Assembly: GCF_000499845.2 (NCBI RefSeq)
Contig: NC_023757.2
Span: 43,149,956 to 43,213,955 of the forward strand
Direction: 5' to 3'
Source of the DNA: Phaseolus vulgaris
Lineage: Eukaryota; Streptophyta; Magnoliopsida; Fabales; Fabaceae
Length of the DNA: 64,000 bases
Position 1 is the stretch's first letter, and each line of letters begins with the position of its first letter. The notes below the pieces were generated by a model, which saw only the letters and a program-made list of their open reading frames with translations, ran no database searches and was not told the DNA's origin. Position numbers and translations under genes: made by a program. Shown one piece after another: positions 25,170 through 36,795 of this stretch.

Positions 25170-25734
25170 TACCCTAAAAATTTGAAGCGCGCCACTAGTT
25201 TCACTTTCACTTTCACTTTCCTCTTCTCCGCTCTTCGTTTCAACGTTTTCCGCTCAGTTCAGTTTCTTCTCTCTGCGTTTTGTAAGTTTCATCACTCATT
25301 CGTTTTCGTTTTCGCATCATTCATTATTCACTTCGTTGCCATTGTCATTTTCGTTTCCTTACTTTGTTTGTGGCACTTAAGTTACTGTTTTCGGTGCTGT
25401 TTTCCTGCTCCGCCACCGCCACAGCTTCCGCCGCCGCCTTCGCCATTGTCTTCCACTCCGATCACCATCAATCTTCTTGACGACGGAAAGGTTGGTTTTG
25501 TATTTAATATTTTGAATTTATATTTAATATTTTGAATTTTTATTTAGTATTTTGAATTTTGAATTTTTTGTATTATAATATATATTTAATTAATAACTAA
25601 TACAACTTGGAATTTATAGCTAATAACTAATAGTTTATATATTTCTGTGTATTTTGAATTTTTGTTTATTATAATTTATATATAATTTAATAAATTAGTT
25701 ACGGAAACAATTAATTTATATATTATTATATATA

Positions 25735-25800
25735 AATTTGTATTATATAATTTGTATTATATAATTTGTATTATATAATTTGTATTATATAATTTGTATT
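25735..25800 (+). repeat. 14-bp tandem repeat AATTTGTATTATAT, about 4.7 copies
   Basis: Nearly perfect head-to-tail copies lie within the CACTA element, between its GC-richer leader region (about 25190-25490) and the transposase start. Probably replication slippage in an intron or leader. Confidence 0.9.
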
Positions 25801-25999
25801 TTCTTAAATTTATATTATATATATTTAGTTAGTTGTTAATTACATTTTAATAAAATTTTTATGTTATGTTAGTTATTGTTACTTTTAGAATAGAATTATC
25901 GTGTTTGGATTGAGTCCGGGGGTGTTCGACCCTCGGCAAATGTGTGAGATAGAATAGAATACTAATTATTAGAAAATCCTAACTATTCCAGAATATATA

Positions 26000-28900
26000 A
26001 TGGATCGAGGTTGGATTAATGTTGTTCGTATAAGTGATGAGTACGAAAGGGGAGTAGAGGAATTTATACAATTTGCGCAGCGTAACGCGATTATTAGTGG
26101 TCATGATGGAGCAAAGATCAGGTGTCCGTGCGTTAACTGTTTGAATGGAAGGATACTGGATGTGAATATCATGAGGGAACACCTGCTATGTGATGGGTTT
26201 CTTCGATCTTATACAACTTGGACATGGCATGGTGAATTATTAAATTTACCACGTGTTTCCGTAACTGAAGAATATGTGGGTTCTACCATGGATGAAGCAG
26301 TACACGATGATGGAGATGATGATCGATTGGAGGACATGATTCATGATGTGGGAGCTGAGTGTTTTGCAAAAGCGCATGGATATGAAAGTATGTCAAAAGA
26401 TGCAGAGACTCCTTTGTATCCTGGATCAACTAACTTCACACGGTTGTTGACGGTGTTAAGATTGATGAATTTGAAGGCAATAAACGGATGGATTGATAAA
26501 AACTTCACGGAAATGCTCCAGTTGTTGAAGGATATGCTTCCAGAGGGAAATAGTCTACCTAATCGTAATTAGGAGGCCAAAAAGATTCTTTGTCCAATGG
26601 GTATGGAGTACAAAAAGATACATGCATGTCCTAATGATTGTATATTATACCGGAAAGATTTTGAATTGTTGAAAAGTTGTCCGAGGTGTGGGTTATCACG
26701 TTATAAGTTGAAACAAAAAGATGATGATTCTATTGATGACATGGAAAAGCATGGACCCCCAATGAAGGTTATGTGGTATCTTCTCATCATTCCAAGGATG
26801 AAGCGTTTGTTTGCAAACCCAAACGATGCTAAGAATCTTAGATGGCATGCAGATGAGAGGAAATGCGATGGCATGTACCGACATCCAGCTGATTCTATTC
26901 AATGGAAGAAATTTGATGATGACTTTCCAGAATTTGGTAAAGAATCAAGAAATATCCGACTTGGTTTAGCTACCGACGGAATGGATCCGTTTGGTAATAT
27001 GAGTACAAATCACAGTTCATGGCCTGTATTACTAGTTATTTACAACTTACCTCCTGGATTGTGCTTGAAGCGAAAATACATGATGTTGTCTATGATGATA
27101 TCCGGTCCGAAACAACCAGGGAATGATATTGATGTTTATCTAAGTCCCCTAATTGAAGATTTGAAGTTAATGTGGGACCAGGGTGTCGAAGTATTAGACG
27201 GATTTGCTAATGAAACTTTCAAGCTTCATGCCATGTTATTTTGCACCATCAATGACTTTCTGGCATATGGTAACTTATCAGGTTATAGTGTTAAGGGTCA
27301 CAAAGCGTGTCCAATATGCGAAGAAGACACTGCTTCTCAACAATTGAAACATGGAAGGAAAACAATATATCTTCGGCATCGAAGGTTTCTTAGAAGTCAT
27401 CATCCTTACCGGATGTTGAAAAAAGCCTTTAATGGACACCAATAGGGTAGTGGTCCACCAACTCCATTAACCGGTGTTTAGGTTTACGAAAAGGTAAATA
27501 ACATAGACCACACCTTCGGTAAGTAAAAAAAAAAGTCATCTGTGACAAATATTTGGAAGAAGAAATCAATCTTCTTTGATCTTCCGTACTGGTCGAGGTT
27601 AGAAGTCAGACATTGTATAGATGTAATGCATGTTGAGAAGAATGTGTGTGATAGCTTAATTGGTACACTTCTTAACATTAACGGGAAGACGAAGGATGGT
27701 CTAAATGCTCGTTTAGATTTGATTGAGATGAACATACGCGACGAGTTGGCACTCATAGAAATGGGTAAGCGTACATATTTGCTCCCAGCCTGTTACACAA
27801 TGTCAAAAGATGAAAAAATTAGTTTTTGTCAATGTCTAAAAGGTGTGAAAGTGCCACAAGGACATTCCTCAAATGTGAAGAGCCTAGTGCCAATGCAAGA
27901 TTTGAAGTTAATTGGGTTGAAGTCTCATGATTGTCACATCTTGATGCAACAGTTGTTGCCGGTAGCTATCCGTGGGATCTTACCAAAAAATGTTAGACAT
28001 ACCATAACCCGTTTGTGCTCATTCTTCTCTTCCATCTATTGTAAAGTCATTGATCCCTCAAAACTAGATGAACTTCAAAATGAAATTGTTGTTATCTTGT
28101 GTGAATTGGAGATGTTTTTTCCTCCGTCTTTTTTTGACATCATGGTTCATCTAGTTGTGCATCTAGTAAGAGAGGTTAGATTGCGTGGACCAGTGTACTT
28201 AAGATGGATGTATCCTGTTGAGCGGTATATGAAAATTTTGAAAGGTTATGTGAAAAATCATTATCGTCCAGAGGCTTCAATGATTGAAAGGTACATAGCT
28301 GAAGAAAGTATTGAATTTTGTTCAGAGTACATGACAAAAGCAAATCCAATAGGTGTTCCAGCTAATTCATGGCACCACAGGCGTTCTACAAGTAAATGTT
28401 TACATGGTGTGAATATTGTAAGCAAATCTCGATCAGAAGTCTTGCAAGCACATTTGTACATATTGAATAACACAGATAAAGTTGTACCATACATAGAAGC
28501 TCATAAAGCCATTGTGAAGGCAAATAACCCAAGACAAGCAGATAAATGGGTCTTGATGGAACATAATAGAACTTTCATGCCTTGGTTTAAAGACGAGGTG
28601 TTCAAGGATTCAACGGCATCAAAGACCTTGACCTGGTTGGCTGCTGGATTGAAGTTTGATGTCATCTCATGTACAGCGTACGAAGTGAATAATTGTATAT
28701 TTTACACGAAGTCCATGGATGAAAAGAGTACAGTTCAAAATTATGGTGTTACTCTTGAAGTCGAGTCAATGCAGTTTTCGACTTCGAAAGATACAAATCC
28801 AGTACTTGGATCAATGGCATACTATGGGTTTATAGAAGAGATATGGGAGATTGACTACACTAAGTTTTTCGTTCCAGTTTTCAAGTGTAAATGGGTTGAC

Positions 28901-29200
28901 AATAAAAGTGGGGTTAAAATTGATGATTCAGGATTCACACTAGTGGACTTTCGAAAGATAGGGTATCGAGATGAGCCATTTATAATGGTTCAACAAGCAT
29001 CTCAAGTTTTCTACGTGAAAGATCCTACGTCAGAACATTGGTATGTCGTTTTACACGGCAAAAAACAAGGGGAAACCATAGATGATATTGAAAATGGTGA
29101 CCCTTGTTCATTCACACCAAAGATAATTAATAAAGATGACGATGTAGTTGATGATGTACATGCAACCCGTAAAGACCACAGTGAAGGAATTTACATATGA
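26000..29200 (+). pseudogene. CACTA transposase (TNP2-like) with four in-frame stops
   Basis: One frame runs from the ATG at 26000 to the TGA at 29198-29200. It is interrupted by stops at 26570-26572 (TAG), 27443-27445 (TAG), 27479-27481 (TAG) and 27524-27526 (TAA), with no frameshift. Between and after the stops the protein reads as coding. The N-terminal transposase-associated domain (MDRGWINVVRISDEYERGV; Cys pair CPCVNCLNGR) is followed by the Transposase_21 core (CPMGMEYKKIHACPNDCILY, KSCPRCGLSRYK, HSSWPVLLVIYNLPPGLC, GYSVKGHKACPICEEDT). Then come the LPYWSRLEVRHCIDVMHVEK block, a DUF4218-like region (VYLRWMYPVERYMKILKGYV) and a DUF4216-like C-terminus (FKCKWVDNKSGVKI). In this family the protein cuts and joins element ends. 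The stops imply it is no longer made at full length. Confidence 0.93.
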
Positions 29201-29325
29201 ACTTTCAACCTCCATGCAACCTGTAAATAAGCATTTTTTATTTACATTTTTATGTATTATTTTTATAAGATTTTAATTCGATGCAGATTAACTAATGTTT
29301 GTTACCTAATTTTTTTAACAGAGAC

Positions 29326-32300
29326 ATGGATGACGATCAGACCCCAATCAAACCTCGATCCGGACGAGGCAGCAGAGGACCTACTAGATTGAAGCGTCTC
29401 GCTTTGAGACGTGCTGCTGGTGAGAAGACACGTGTTGACATTGACGTCAACACTGGAGTGGCTTTTGGTCCTAAGGCATATGAGTTTATGAGCTATCTTG
29501 GAGTTGTTTCTCGTGAGAGGCTCTCCATTCTGATTAATTCATGGGATGAGGTGTCAGAGGTCGACCGGAACATGATCTGGGAGGATGTTCTGGTAAGCTT
29601 TACATTTTGATATAATGCTTTTTAATATTCATTGATTAATTTTAATTTGCTGATGTTATTTTGCAGGCAAACTTTGAAATTCCTGATGTGGAACCGCTTC
29701 GATCAAAGATTATATCCAATATCGGACTCAAATTTCATACCTTTAAGTCAAGACTGACTTCGAGATACATTTTTGGCGACCTTAAAGACAAAAATCCATG
29801 TTTAAAGTACCAACATATTGATGAAGAGACATGGCGTCTTTTTAGAGAAAGCCGTGAAAATGAGGCTTGGATGGTAAGTGAAGTAACTTTTTTGTTTATA
29901 TAACATTAATAAGTTTATCTTATTTACTTCAGTTTGTTTATTTCAATTATGACAGGATAGTCAGAAGAAAGCTCAAGAGATAGCTTTGAAGAATCTTACC
30001 CCGCACGTTATGTCTCGTTCGGGGTATCGAAAACTTGAGCAAACACTGATGGTGGAAAAGGAGAAATCTCAACAGGGGACGCTGAGAATGTGGAAACAGG
30101 GGTTACTTCTCCTCCATCACCACCTTTTCGCCATGTAAAATGGAAGAGGGCCTGAATTAAAAAGTCGAGTGCACCAAGTTCTGAGCAATCCGGGGTTATA
30201 ATCGAAAAAATTGTAAGTTATTTTTGTTATTTTCATTTTTTTAAAGCATTAATTATATTAATGATTGAAAATATGATTTTTGTGTACTCTTGCAGGATTC
30301 TTTGGAATCCGACGGTAAATTTGTTGCTGAAGGTCGTCACGATATCTTGGTTGAAGCAATTGGACGACCTGAACACTCTGTTCGTGTTCGTGCAGCGGGA
30401 CAAGGGGTCGGAATTAAACGACAGCCATCCTCCTCCTCCAAGAACGAAACTCAACTGAAGACTAAGTTACGTGAAGAAATAATGGAGGAGATGAGAAAGG
30501 AGACTAATTTGATGTGGCTGGAGATGAAAAAGGAGAATGATCGAATGCGACAAGAGTTTCTATCGCAACAAGTTTGTGCTGAGCCGATTGAACCCCTTGT
30601 TAGTCCCACTCCCAAGAGCACAAAGGGGAGTTGTGCGGCTCCTCCAACATCAGGGGATGATATCAATGGGCAGACAGAGGATTGTGAGCTACTGGTAGTG
30701 GGCGGCAAACTTCCTTGGGTGGTGGCACTTGGAAAAGTCTATAAAAACGTCACCACCTTACATAACGTTCCTCTCTCCCCTGATGTGGCGAAGGTAACAG
30801 TTGAAATAGTACGATTTCCTGATGCTCGTGTTCCACTACCTTCAGATGAGGTAACCACTGTGGCCGATGCATTTCAGACATTCGTTGCCTGGCCCAGAGA
30901 GCTCATTCGATCTATGCCCGAACCTCATGTAATAATTTCGTTTCATTATATTATTTTTTATTTATATTTATATATTACATATAATTTAATACAAATGTTG
31001 TTTATTGATAAGTGTCTAATTTCAGTAATATTTCATATTAAAATATAGGCACTTATGAGGATTTATTGCTAATTTACATATAAAATAATCCCTAATTTAT
31101 GAATTTATACATTTTTACATTTTTTATGATCTTTATTTGAATAAGAGTATTTTATTCCCAAATTTGGTGTTAATTGCAGATTTCTAAGGAAGATTGGAGA
31201 TTTGGATTAAAGATGAATGATTTGAGCTAAAAAGATAAAGATAGAAGGTCCCAGAATGGAAAAAGATGCAAAGGAAGATTGGGCCTTTTTTTTATGTTTT
31301 ATCATTTAGCCCATTAGCGCAACACAATAAACAACCTAACCCTAGAAAACTAGGATAAATAGAGGGCTAGAGGCTCAACCTTAGTGTGCCAGATTGAGAG
31401 GAAAACACCATAGAGTGAGTTGTAACCCAATTGGGAGAATGGAAGGTGATAGAAGTATGCGTGGCTAATTCTACCCTTTGGGATTGAGAGTAATCTACTC
31501 AAACTCTTATGTATTGAGGTGATATTTTATATATTAATATTCAGTTCTTGATTGATTATTGGTATTGTTGTTTTACTTTTAATTTTCCGTGACAAATTGA
31601 GAATCTTAAATATGACCGGGAGGTATTTTTAGGGTTCGGACCTAAACAACAATACTTAACATATTTTAGTGCTAGGAATAGACTTGAAATGTTAATTGCT
31701 ATTAAACGTCTGAGCTTCGTTCTAAGTTGTTCTTATAATTATGCGAGGGATCGATAGTTAGGGGACATTCTTAAGGATTTTATATGCGAGGAATCGATAT
31801 AAATGATTTTTATACGGGCATCAATTTCAATCAAAGAACTTAATATTAACATGCTAATCAAAATACTTGAGAGTGAGAGAGATGAAACTAATCCTTATTT
31901 TTCCAATTGAAACAACTAATTCTTTGTTTGTTTTCTTATTGATCAGTGCCAACACAATTAATTCAAAACTCTTTTAATTGTTCTGTTTTTATATTTAGCG
32001 ATTATTGTACTCGATAATTCACTGTTCCTTGTGGGATCGATATCCGTCCTTAGGGACAATTATTACTTTTGACAAACACGGTGCACTTGCCGTAAAAAGT
32101 CATCATTTATCTTGTAGAAACCTTTTCAGCCACCAAGTCCGGAAAAGAAGCGTGAGGTTCCAGTTGACGATCCTATAGCTTCCCTACGTCTCATTGCTAG
32201 TCAGATTGGCAATGATCCTTTTCCAGTTCCGTGGGATAATACATTTTTTCAAATAAACACTGAACTGTCACTGATGATTTACAACACAGATTTATCAGAA

Positions 32301-33290
32301 TTTATATATGGGAAATAGGAGGTCAATATAAGTATAATTCAATTTTTTATGATGTAAGTATCTTTACCTATTATTCAATTTACTTTATGTTAAATTATTA
32401 TTGATTATGCTTTAACTAAAAACTTGTAGGTTTTTGCATAGAGTCTGTATCACTGAGGGGAAGGAAAATATGTATGGATTCTTAGATCCTGCATATACTA
32501 ATCCCGTTGGACCAAACTCAACTGAGACTCAAGCATACATCACATCACTAACACCCTGGAAAAAGAGGGAAAACAAATTTATTTATGCCCTTATATCAAT
32601 GAGTAAGTTTAATTATATGTCATCAATTATTATTATTTCATGTTTTAAATATTTACTAACTCTTTTCATTGATCATATAGGCATCATTGGCAGTTACTTG
32701 TCTTATCAATGGTTGATAAGACTGCTGTGTGGTTCTGTTCCCTACACAAGAAGATTCCCACAAAATTTAAGGATATCATTGATACGTAAGTATAGTATAA
32801 ACTTAACTTTGTATGTTACTAATTAACCATCTACTAACGAGGTTTTTTGTATTAACCAGTTCATGGCGTGGATATAACATCCTAAAAGGTCAATCCAATT
32901 CAAATAATTTGAACTACATAAGAGTAAAGGTTTGTAATTTTTTTTCTTTCTCTATTATCATTGTTTATCAATATACTAACATGTTACTTTTTATTGAATT
33001 ATAGTGTAATAAACAACCAGGAAGCTATGAGTGTGGCTACTACATTATGCAATGGATGATTACCATTATAAGACTAGGTGTTAAAACTGGTTGGAAAGAG
33101 GTACTATATATGTTAAATCATTTTTATAATTCTTGAACATATATATATCTAAAAACTAATTTATGTCAACTTTGCAATGCAGTTATTCACAGAAGAAACA
33201 CCAATGAATGAGGAAGGCATTTCATATGTTAGAGATTCTTGGTCCACATATTTCATTAATTTTTATAACTCTAGCATAGGTAAACAATAG
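29326..33290 (+). pseudogene. Second CACTA gene: transposon protein with C-terminal Ulp1-like protease, broken
   Basis: Exons inferred from GT-AG sites and phase: 29326-29592, 29667-29873, 29956-30212, 30296-30928, 32118-32353, 32430-32602, 32681-32785, 32860-32929, 33005-33100, 33183-33290. The N-terminal part is a plant-transposase-like region (RGPTRLKRLALRR, FGPKAYEFMSYLGVVSRERL). A charged coiled stretch (EEIMEEMRKETNLMWLEMKK) and a DUF8039-like segment (VVALGKVYKNVTTLHNVPLS) follow. The C-terminal exons read as a Ulp1/C48 Cys protease: His in HHWQLLVLS, then VWFCSLHKK, and Gln and Cys in KQPGSYECGYYIMQWM. Damage seen: exon 3 is one base short (frame slips near 30075-30085), TGA at 30153-30155, TAG at 32316-32318, and a one-base phase conflict at the 32602/32681 junction. 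A solo LTR lies in the 1.2-kb intron 30929-32117. Confidence 0.85.
31006..32105 (+). mobile_element. Solo LTR nested in an intron of the CACTA element
   Basis: Begins TGATAAGTG and ends AGTCATCA, so it has TG...CA ends with a 4-bp inverted TGAT/ATCA. It is flanked on both sides by the 5-bp duplication TTTAT (31001-31005 and 32106-32110). The 1,100-bp unit has no coding sequence. Near its 3' end it has CCTTGTGGGATCGATATCCG and GGTGCACTTGCCG, words I recall from LTRs of plant Ty3/gypsy Tat/Ogre-like elements. A TATA-like GATAAATAGAGGG sits near 31352. Removing it restores a compact intron ending TTTATCTTGTAG. Strand is assumed from the promoter-like word. Confidence 0.88.
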
Positions 33291-33704
33291 TGGTTTTATT
33301 ATATGTAATTTGATCACTTGTAAATGTACATTTTGATGATTTCAATTGATTACTATATTTCTGTATTTGTCTGGCTGGGTTTGATCATTATGCAGGTTAT
33401 TAAAATATATGGTTTCTGCACAAAACAAACTGCACTTAAAAAAAAACACTATTTACAAATGCGGTGCGGTTTTACCAAGACCGCATTCATAAATCCTAAA
33501 CTCCAAGCCCACATCCCTCATTCAGAATAATATACAAATGCGGTTACTTAAAATAACCGCATTTGTAAATGTGATTTATGAATGCGGTCCTATGACCGCA
33601 TTTGTAAATGCCAGATTTACGAATGCGTGCTGATCAAATGCAGTTCTATGACCGCATTTGTAAATTTAAAATAACCGCATTTGTTTTACATTTCTGCACT
33701 AGTG

Positions 33705-34138
33705 AATGATGTTATTTTTTTTGTGGTTGTTGTTGTTAAATCTGCTTCTAATAGAACTGTCTCTATATTCAGATTGTGAAGTTTAAGTTGATTCTGAAGT
33801 TGTAAAGTGCTACTCTATTTTTAATTATATAAGTTGTAAAAATCAAATTCAATGTGATGATATCATGAACAAACACATTAAATAATAAAACGCGATGATA
33901 TCATATTTTTTTTGTCATAATTTGATTCTATATTAGACCTATCAACCATCTTTAATCTAATTGAAAATTAAAAGAAGAGTTACAGCATTTTTATAAAAAT
34001 ATTATAGTATATCATTATTAAAAAAAATGTTAAGTTTATTATCTGATAACTAGATGCATGATATAACAATATACATCTTAATTTAGATAAATGGGTCAAT
34101 TCAATATTTTATTGGCCAACCCAATCTTAATGTTGCAG
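33705..34138. other. AT-rich gap between the CACTA element and the next inverted-repeat element
   Basis: About 430 bp with no recognisable gene or repeat end. Confidence 0.45.
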
Positions 34139-35937
34139 TTCTTCCTGCACCCTATGTTTTTTCCTGCACCCCCATCATGTTTTGTAAAGACAAAACGGTC
34201 CCTACTATTTTTTAAAAACTCTAAATACACTTAAGCCCTACACTATTCTTTTATTCTTTCTTTATTCTTTCTTTGCGCATAGATTGCACAGCCACACTTC
34301 ACGGACTTCATTCCTCTCTTGGCAGCATCGTTTAGGGATGGCAAAGCGGGGCCGGCCGTGCGGGTCGGTCTGCGGTCCGCAGGTAAAAAACGCGGGGCGG
34401 AATGATCTTTTCAACCTGCTAACCCGCATTAGCCCGCCCCGCATTAGCCCGCAACCCGCTCGGGCCAGTTGCGGGGCGGGGCGGGCTGGCCCACAAACCC
34501 GCAAAAAAAATATTGACACTTAGTAGCAGCAGGGCAACCTAAACTGGGTCATGCCAATTAAATCAATTTCAAACACGATAAATGAGCAAGACACCAGTTA
34601 GAGAAGGAGAAGTAAGCAGAGGGTATTTTAGAAGTTACCCATGACCAAACCATCAATTGAGCCAAAAGTTATCTTATTTTTATTGTATTATTTTTATGAA
34701 AAATTAATTAATTAATTGTCATTGTTTTAATATATGCAAATGACGGGGAAGATTATAATTATGAATAAGTGGATGAAGGTTCTACTAAGGTGGCATCCAA
34801 TGGTATTGAAATGGAAGAATGTCAATAATGTTTATGTTTAATGTTTTTGAATTAATGTTTATGTTTAATGTTTTGGAATTAGGTATTTTTAATGTTTTGG
34901 AAGTGGAAGAATAGTGATATTTGATATTTATCTTAATGTTTTGATGTTTGACTATATTTGAAAAGGAAGGAAAAAAAATTAGGTTTGATAATAATAAATA
35001 TATAGGTTTAATTTGACAATTTTTTAATAACAAAATGTAAAAAAAATAAATATTTAATTTTTAAAAAAAAGAACGCGAGCTGGCCCGCAAACCTGCGGGC
35101 CAGCTCTTATGCGGGGCGGGCTGGCCCGCTTTGCCATCCCTAGCGTCGTTCCATTTCGCGTTTTTGTTGGTGATTTAGGGTGGTGTCTTGACAACTTGGT
35201 GGGAGAATGATGGTTTCTCTTTATAGTTCCCTGGATAAGAAGGTAAGTAATATTTTTTAATTTCAAATCTCTAGTTCCGCTTTTTCTTCAGATTTTTGTT
35301 TCCACAATTCATATGTATTATTCCAAACAATGCAATCTGATAGTTTTATGGAATAAAGAATCCATATTTATTTTTTCGCATTCTAGATTATGAAATCCGC
35401 AAAAATCCCAGATTATGAAATCCACAAAAATTTCAAATCCATGAATCCATAAGTCAAACAATTCATTATGGATCCAACAATCCATAATTCAAAAAAATCA
35501 TTATGGATCCACCAATACGTAACAGAAACTAGGCTTCTAGATTCAGCAATCTAGAAATCAACAATTTATGAAAAAATTGTTTTCGGAACACCCCCCTCAT
35601 CCAAAAAACAAAATGATTCACTTCCCGATTGATGAATCTGTAATACATTCCTGGATCCCAATTTTCAGTAACCATAAAAACTCCACAACCACCAGTGCTC
35701 ATAAAAAAAATTAATTCTTTCCTCTAGAAACCAAGCAACACTTCGCCAACGACCTACTCCTCCACCTTGTTCCGTACAGCTAAAATGACCCTCTATTAGT
35801 ATCTAAGATGAATGAAGAAGATGAACAGTGTCAAACAAACTTCACCACAGTTCCTTTTTTAAATAAAAGGTCAAGACCAGTTTTGGAATTTACAAAATTG
35901 TTAGGATACAAGAAGAAAAACGAGGGTGCAGGAAGAA
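34139..35937. mobile_element. TTCTTCCTGCACCC-family element carrying a nested hAT MITE
   Basis: Starts TTCTTCCTGCACCCT (34139-34153) and ends with its exact reverse complement (35923-35937). Without the 810-bp nested MITE plus one copy of its 8-bp duplication, the element would be about 980 bp. The interior has GATTATGAAATCC-type words (35390-35470) recalling the GGATTAYRTAATCC palindromes of the 13971-14398 element. No coding capacity is evident. No target duplication was identified, so the superfamily is unassigned. Confidence 0.6.
34333..35142. mobile_element. hAT-type non-autonomous element (MITE), GC-rich ends
   Basis: The left end TAGGGATGGCAAAGCGGG is the exact reverse complement of the right end (CCCGCTTTGCCATCCCTA at 35125-35142). 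The flanks are GCATCGTT (34325-34332) and GCGTCGTT (35143-35150), an 8-bp duplication with one mismatch, which is diagnostic of hAT elements. The subterminal parts (34340-34510, 35065-35130) are strikingly GC-rich with repeated GGCGGGCTGGCCC words. The middle is AT-rich and contains tandem TTTAATGTTTTGGAATTA-like repeats (about 34825-34900). Confidence 0.9.
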
Positions 35938-36795
35938 GAAACCTCTTAATGTATATGAAAATTCGATAGAATGGATCAGACTAAAAACATATTTTTATTT
36001 TAATCACTATTTTTAACTTAATCAGACCTAAATCATAAAGTCACACAAACTAATTTGCCGAACTGGATCCATTTTATGAGCTGTCACCATAAGAGTAGTT
36101 TACTAATTACGTGACCTTTATTTATAAAATTATAGAGTTTCATATTCGAAGGATTCAAATTCATTTTTTAATTAAGCATCCAAGTTAATCGATTACCTAA
36201 CATAAACGTGACCTGTTCAGTGTTTAATTAAATATAATTATATGAATGTAGCAAAAACTAAGTAAGTTCTTCTTATCATGCTCCTCCATATTAATAATGG
36301 AAAGTCAATTTTAACTTTTTTTAAAAATTTAAATAATTTTAGAAAAGAATGTAATTTCACTTTTTTTAATAATTTCAGTTGTATTCTCACTCTCATACTT
36401 TTTTTCTTAGTCACAAAACTTTTATTTTTTCGAACAGTTTAAGAGAATAATTGCATCATTTTAGTGTGCATGAGGGTTGACATGATATTTTTTTTAATTT
36501 TGTACTACGCTGATTTTTTTTCTTGATTTTATGGTTTCCAGAATGATTAAATGTTTTTAAAAAAAAAACGTTATTTTCACTCAAACTAATAATAAAAATA
36601 AATATATTTTTTAAATATATTTATATTTTATTTTATACAACTTTTTCATTATTTAAAGATGAATAATTTAATAATTGTTAACTTATATTTGTGACACAAA
36701 TTAGTTCAAAAAAATTAATACTCTTATTTAAATTTTTTTAACATTTAAAAATAAACAACATCAAAGAGATCTTTTAAAATAAAATAAAAATCAAT
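35938..36795. other. AT-rich intergenic DNA
   Basis: About 860 bp between two transposons; no gene, RNA or repeat structure recognised. Confidence 0.45.

Larger units (their letters stand above)
24972..33704 (+). mobile_element. Full-length CACTA (En/Spm) transposon, 8.7 kb
   Basis: The left end starts CACTAGTACAGAAATGTAAA and the right end, in reverse complement, CACTAGTGCAGAAATGTAAA. The terminal repeat is about 24 bp with one mismatch. Subterminal regions (about 25010-25170 and 33445-33690) carry many copies of TTTACAAATGCGGT in both orientations, the expected binding sites of the element's own DNA-binding protein. The flanking triplets are AGT and AAT, a degraded 3-bp duplication. Two genes lie inside: a TNP2-like transposase (26000-29200) and a multi-exon second gene ending in a Ulp1-like protease (29326-33290). 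Both carry stops, so the copy is inactive. A solo LTR is inserted in one of its introns. Confidence 0.95.

Noticed and set aside
25131..25535. 134-codon plus-strand open frame in the CACTA left end
   Set aside because: Starts inside the perfect hairpin and is Phe-rich low-complexity sequence; more likely the element's transcribed leader.
24972..33704. Counting the TNP2 and Ulp1 genes as functional host genes (domesticated)
   Set aside because: Both carry multiple stops and sit between recognisable CACTA termini.
34340..34510. GC-rich island as a CpG-island promoter or bacterial contamination
   Set aside because: It is the terminal part of a hAT MITE with exact inverted ends and an 8-bp duplication.
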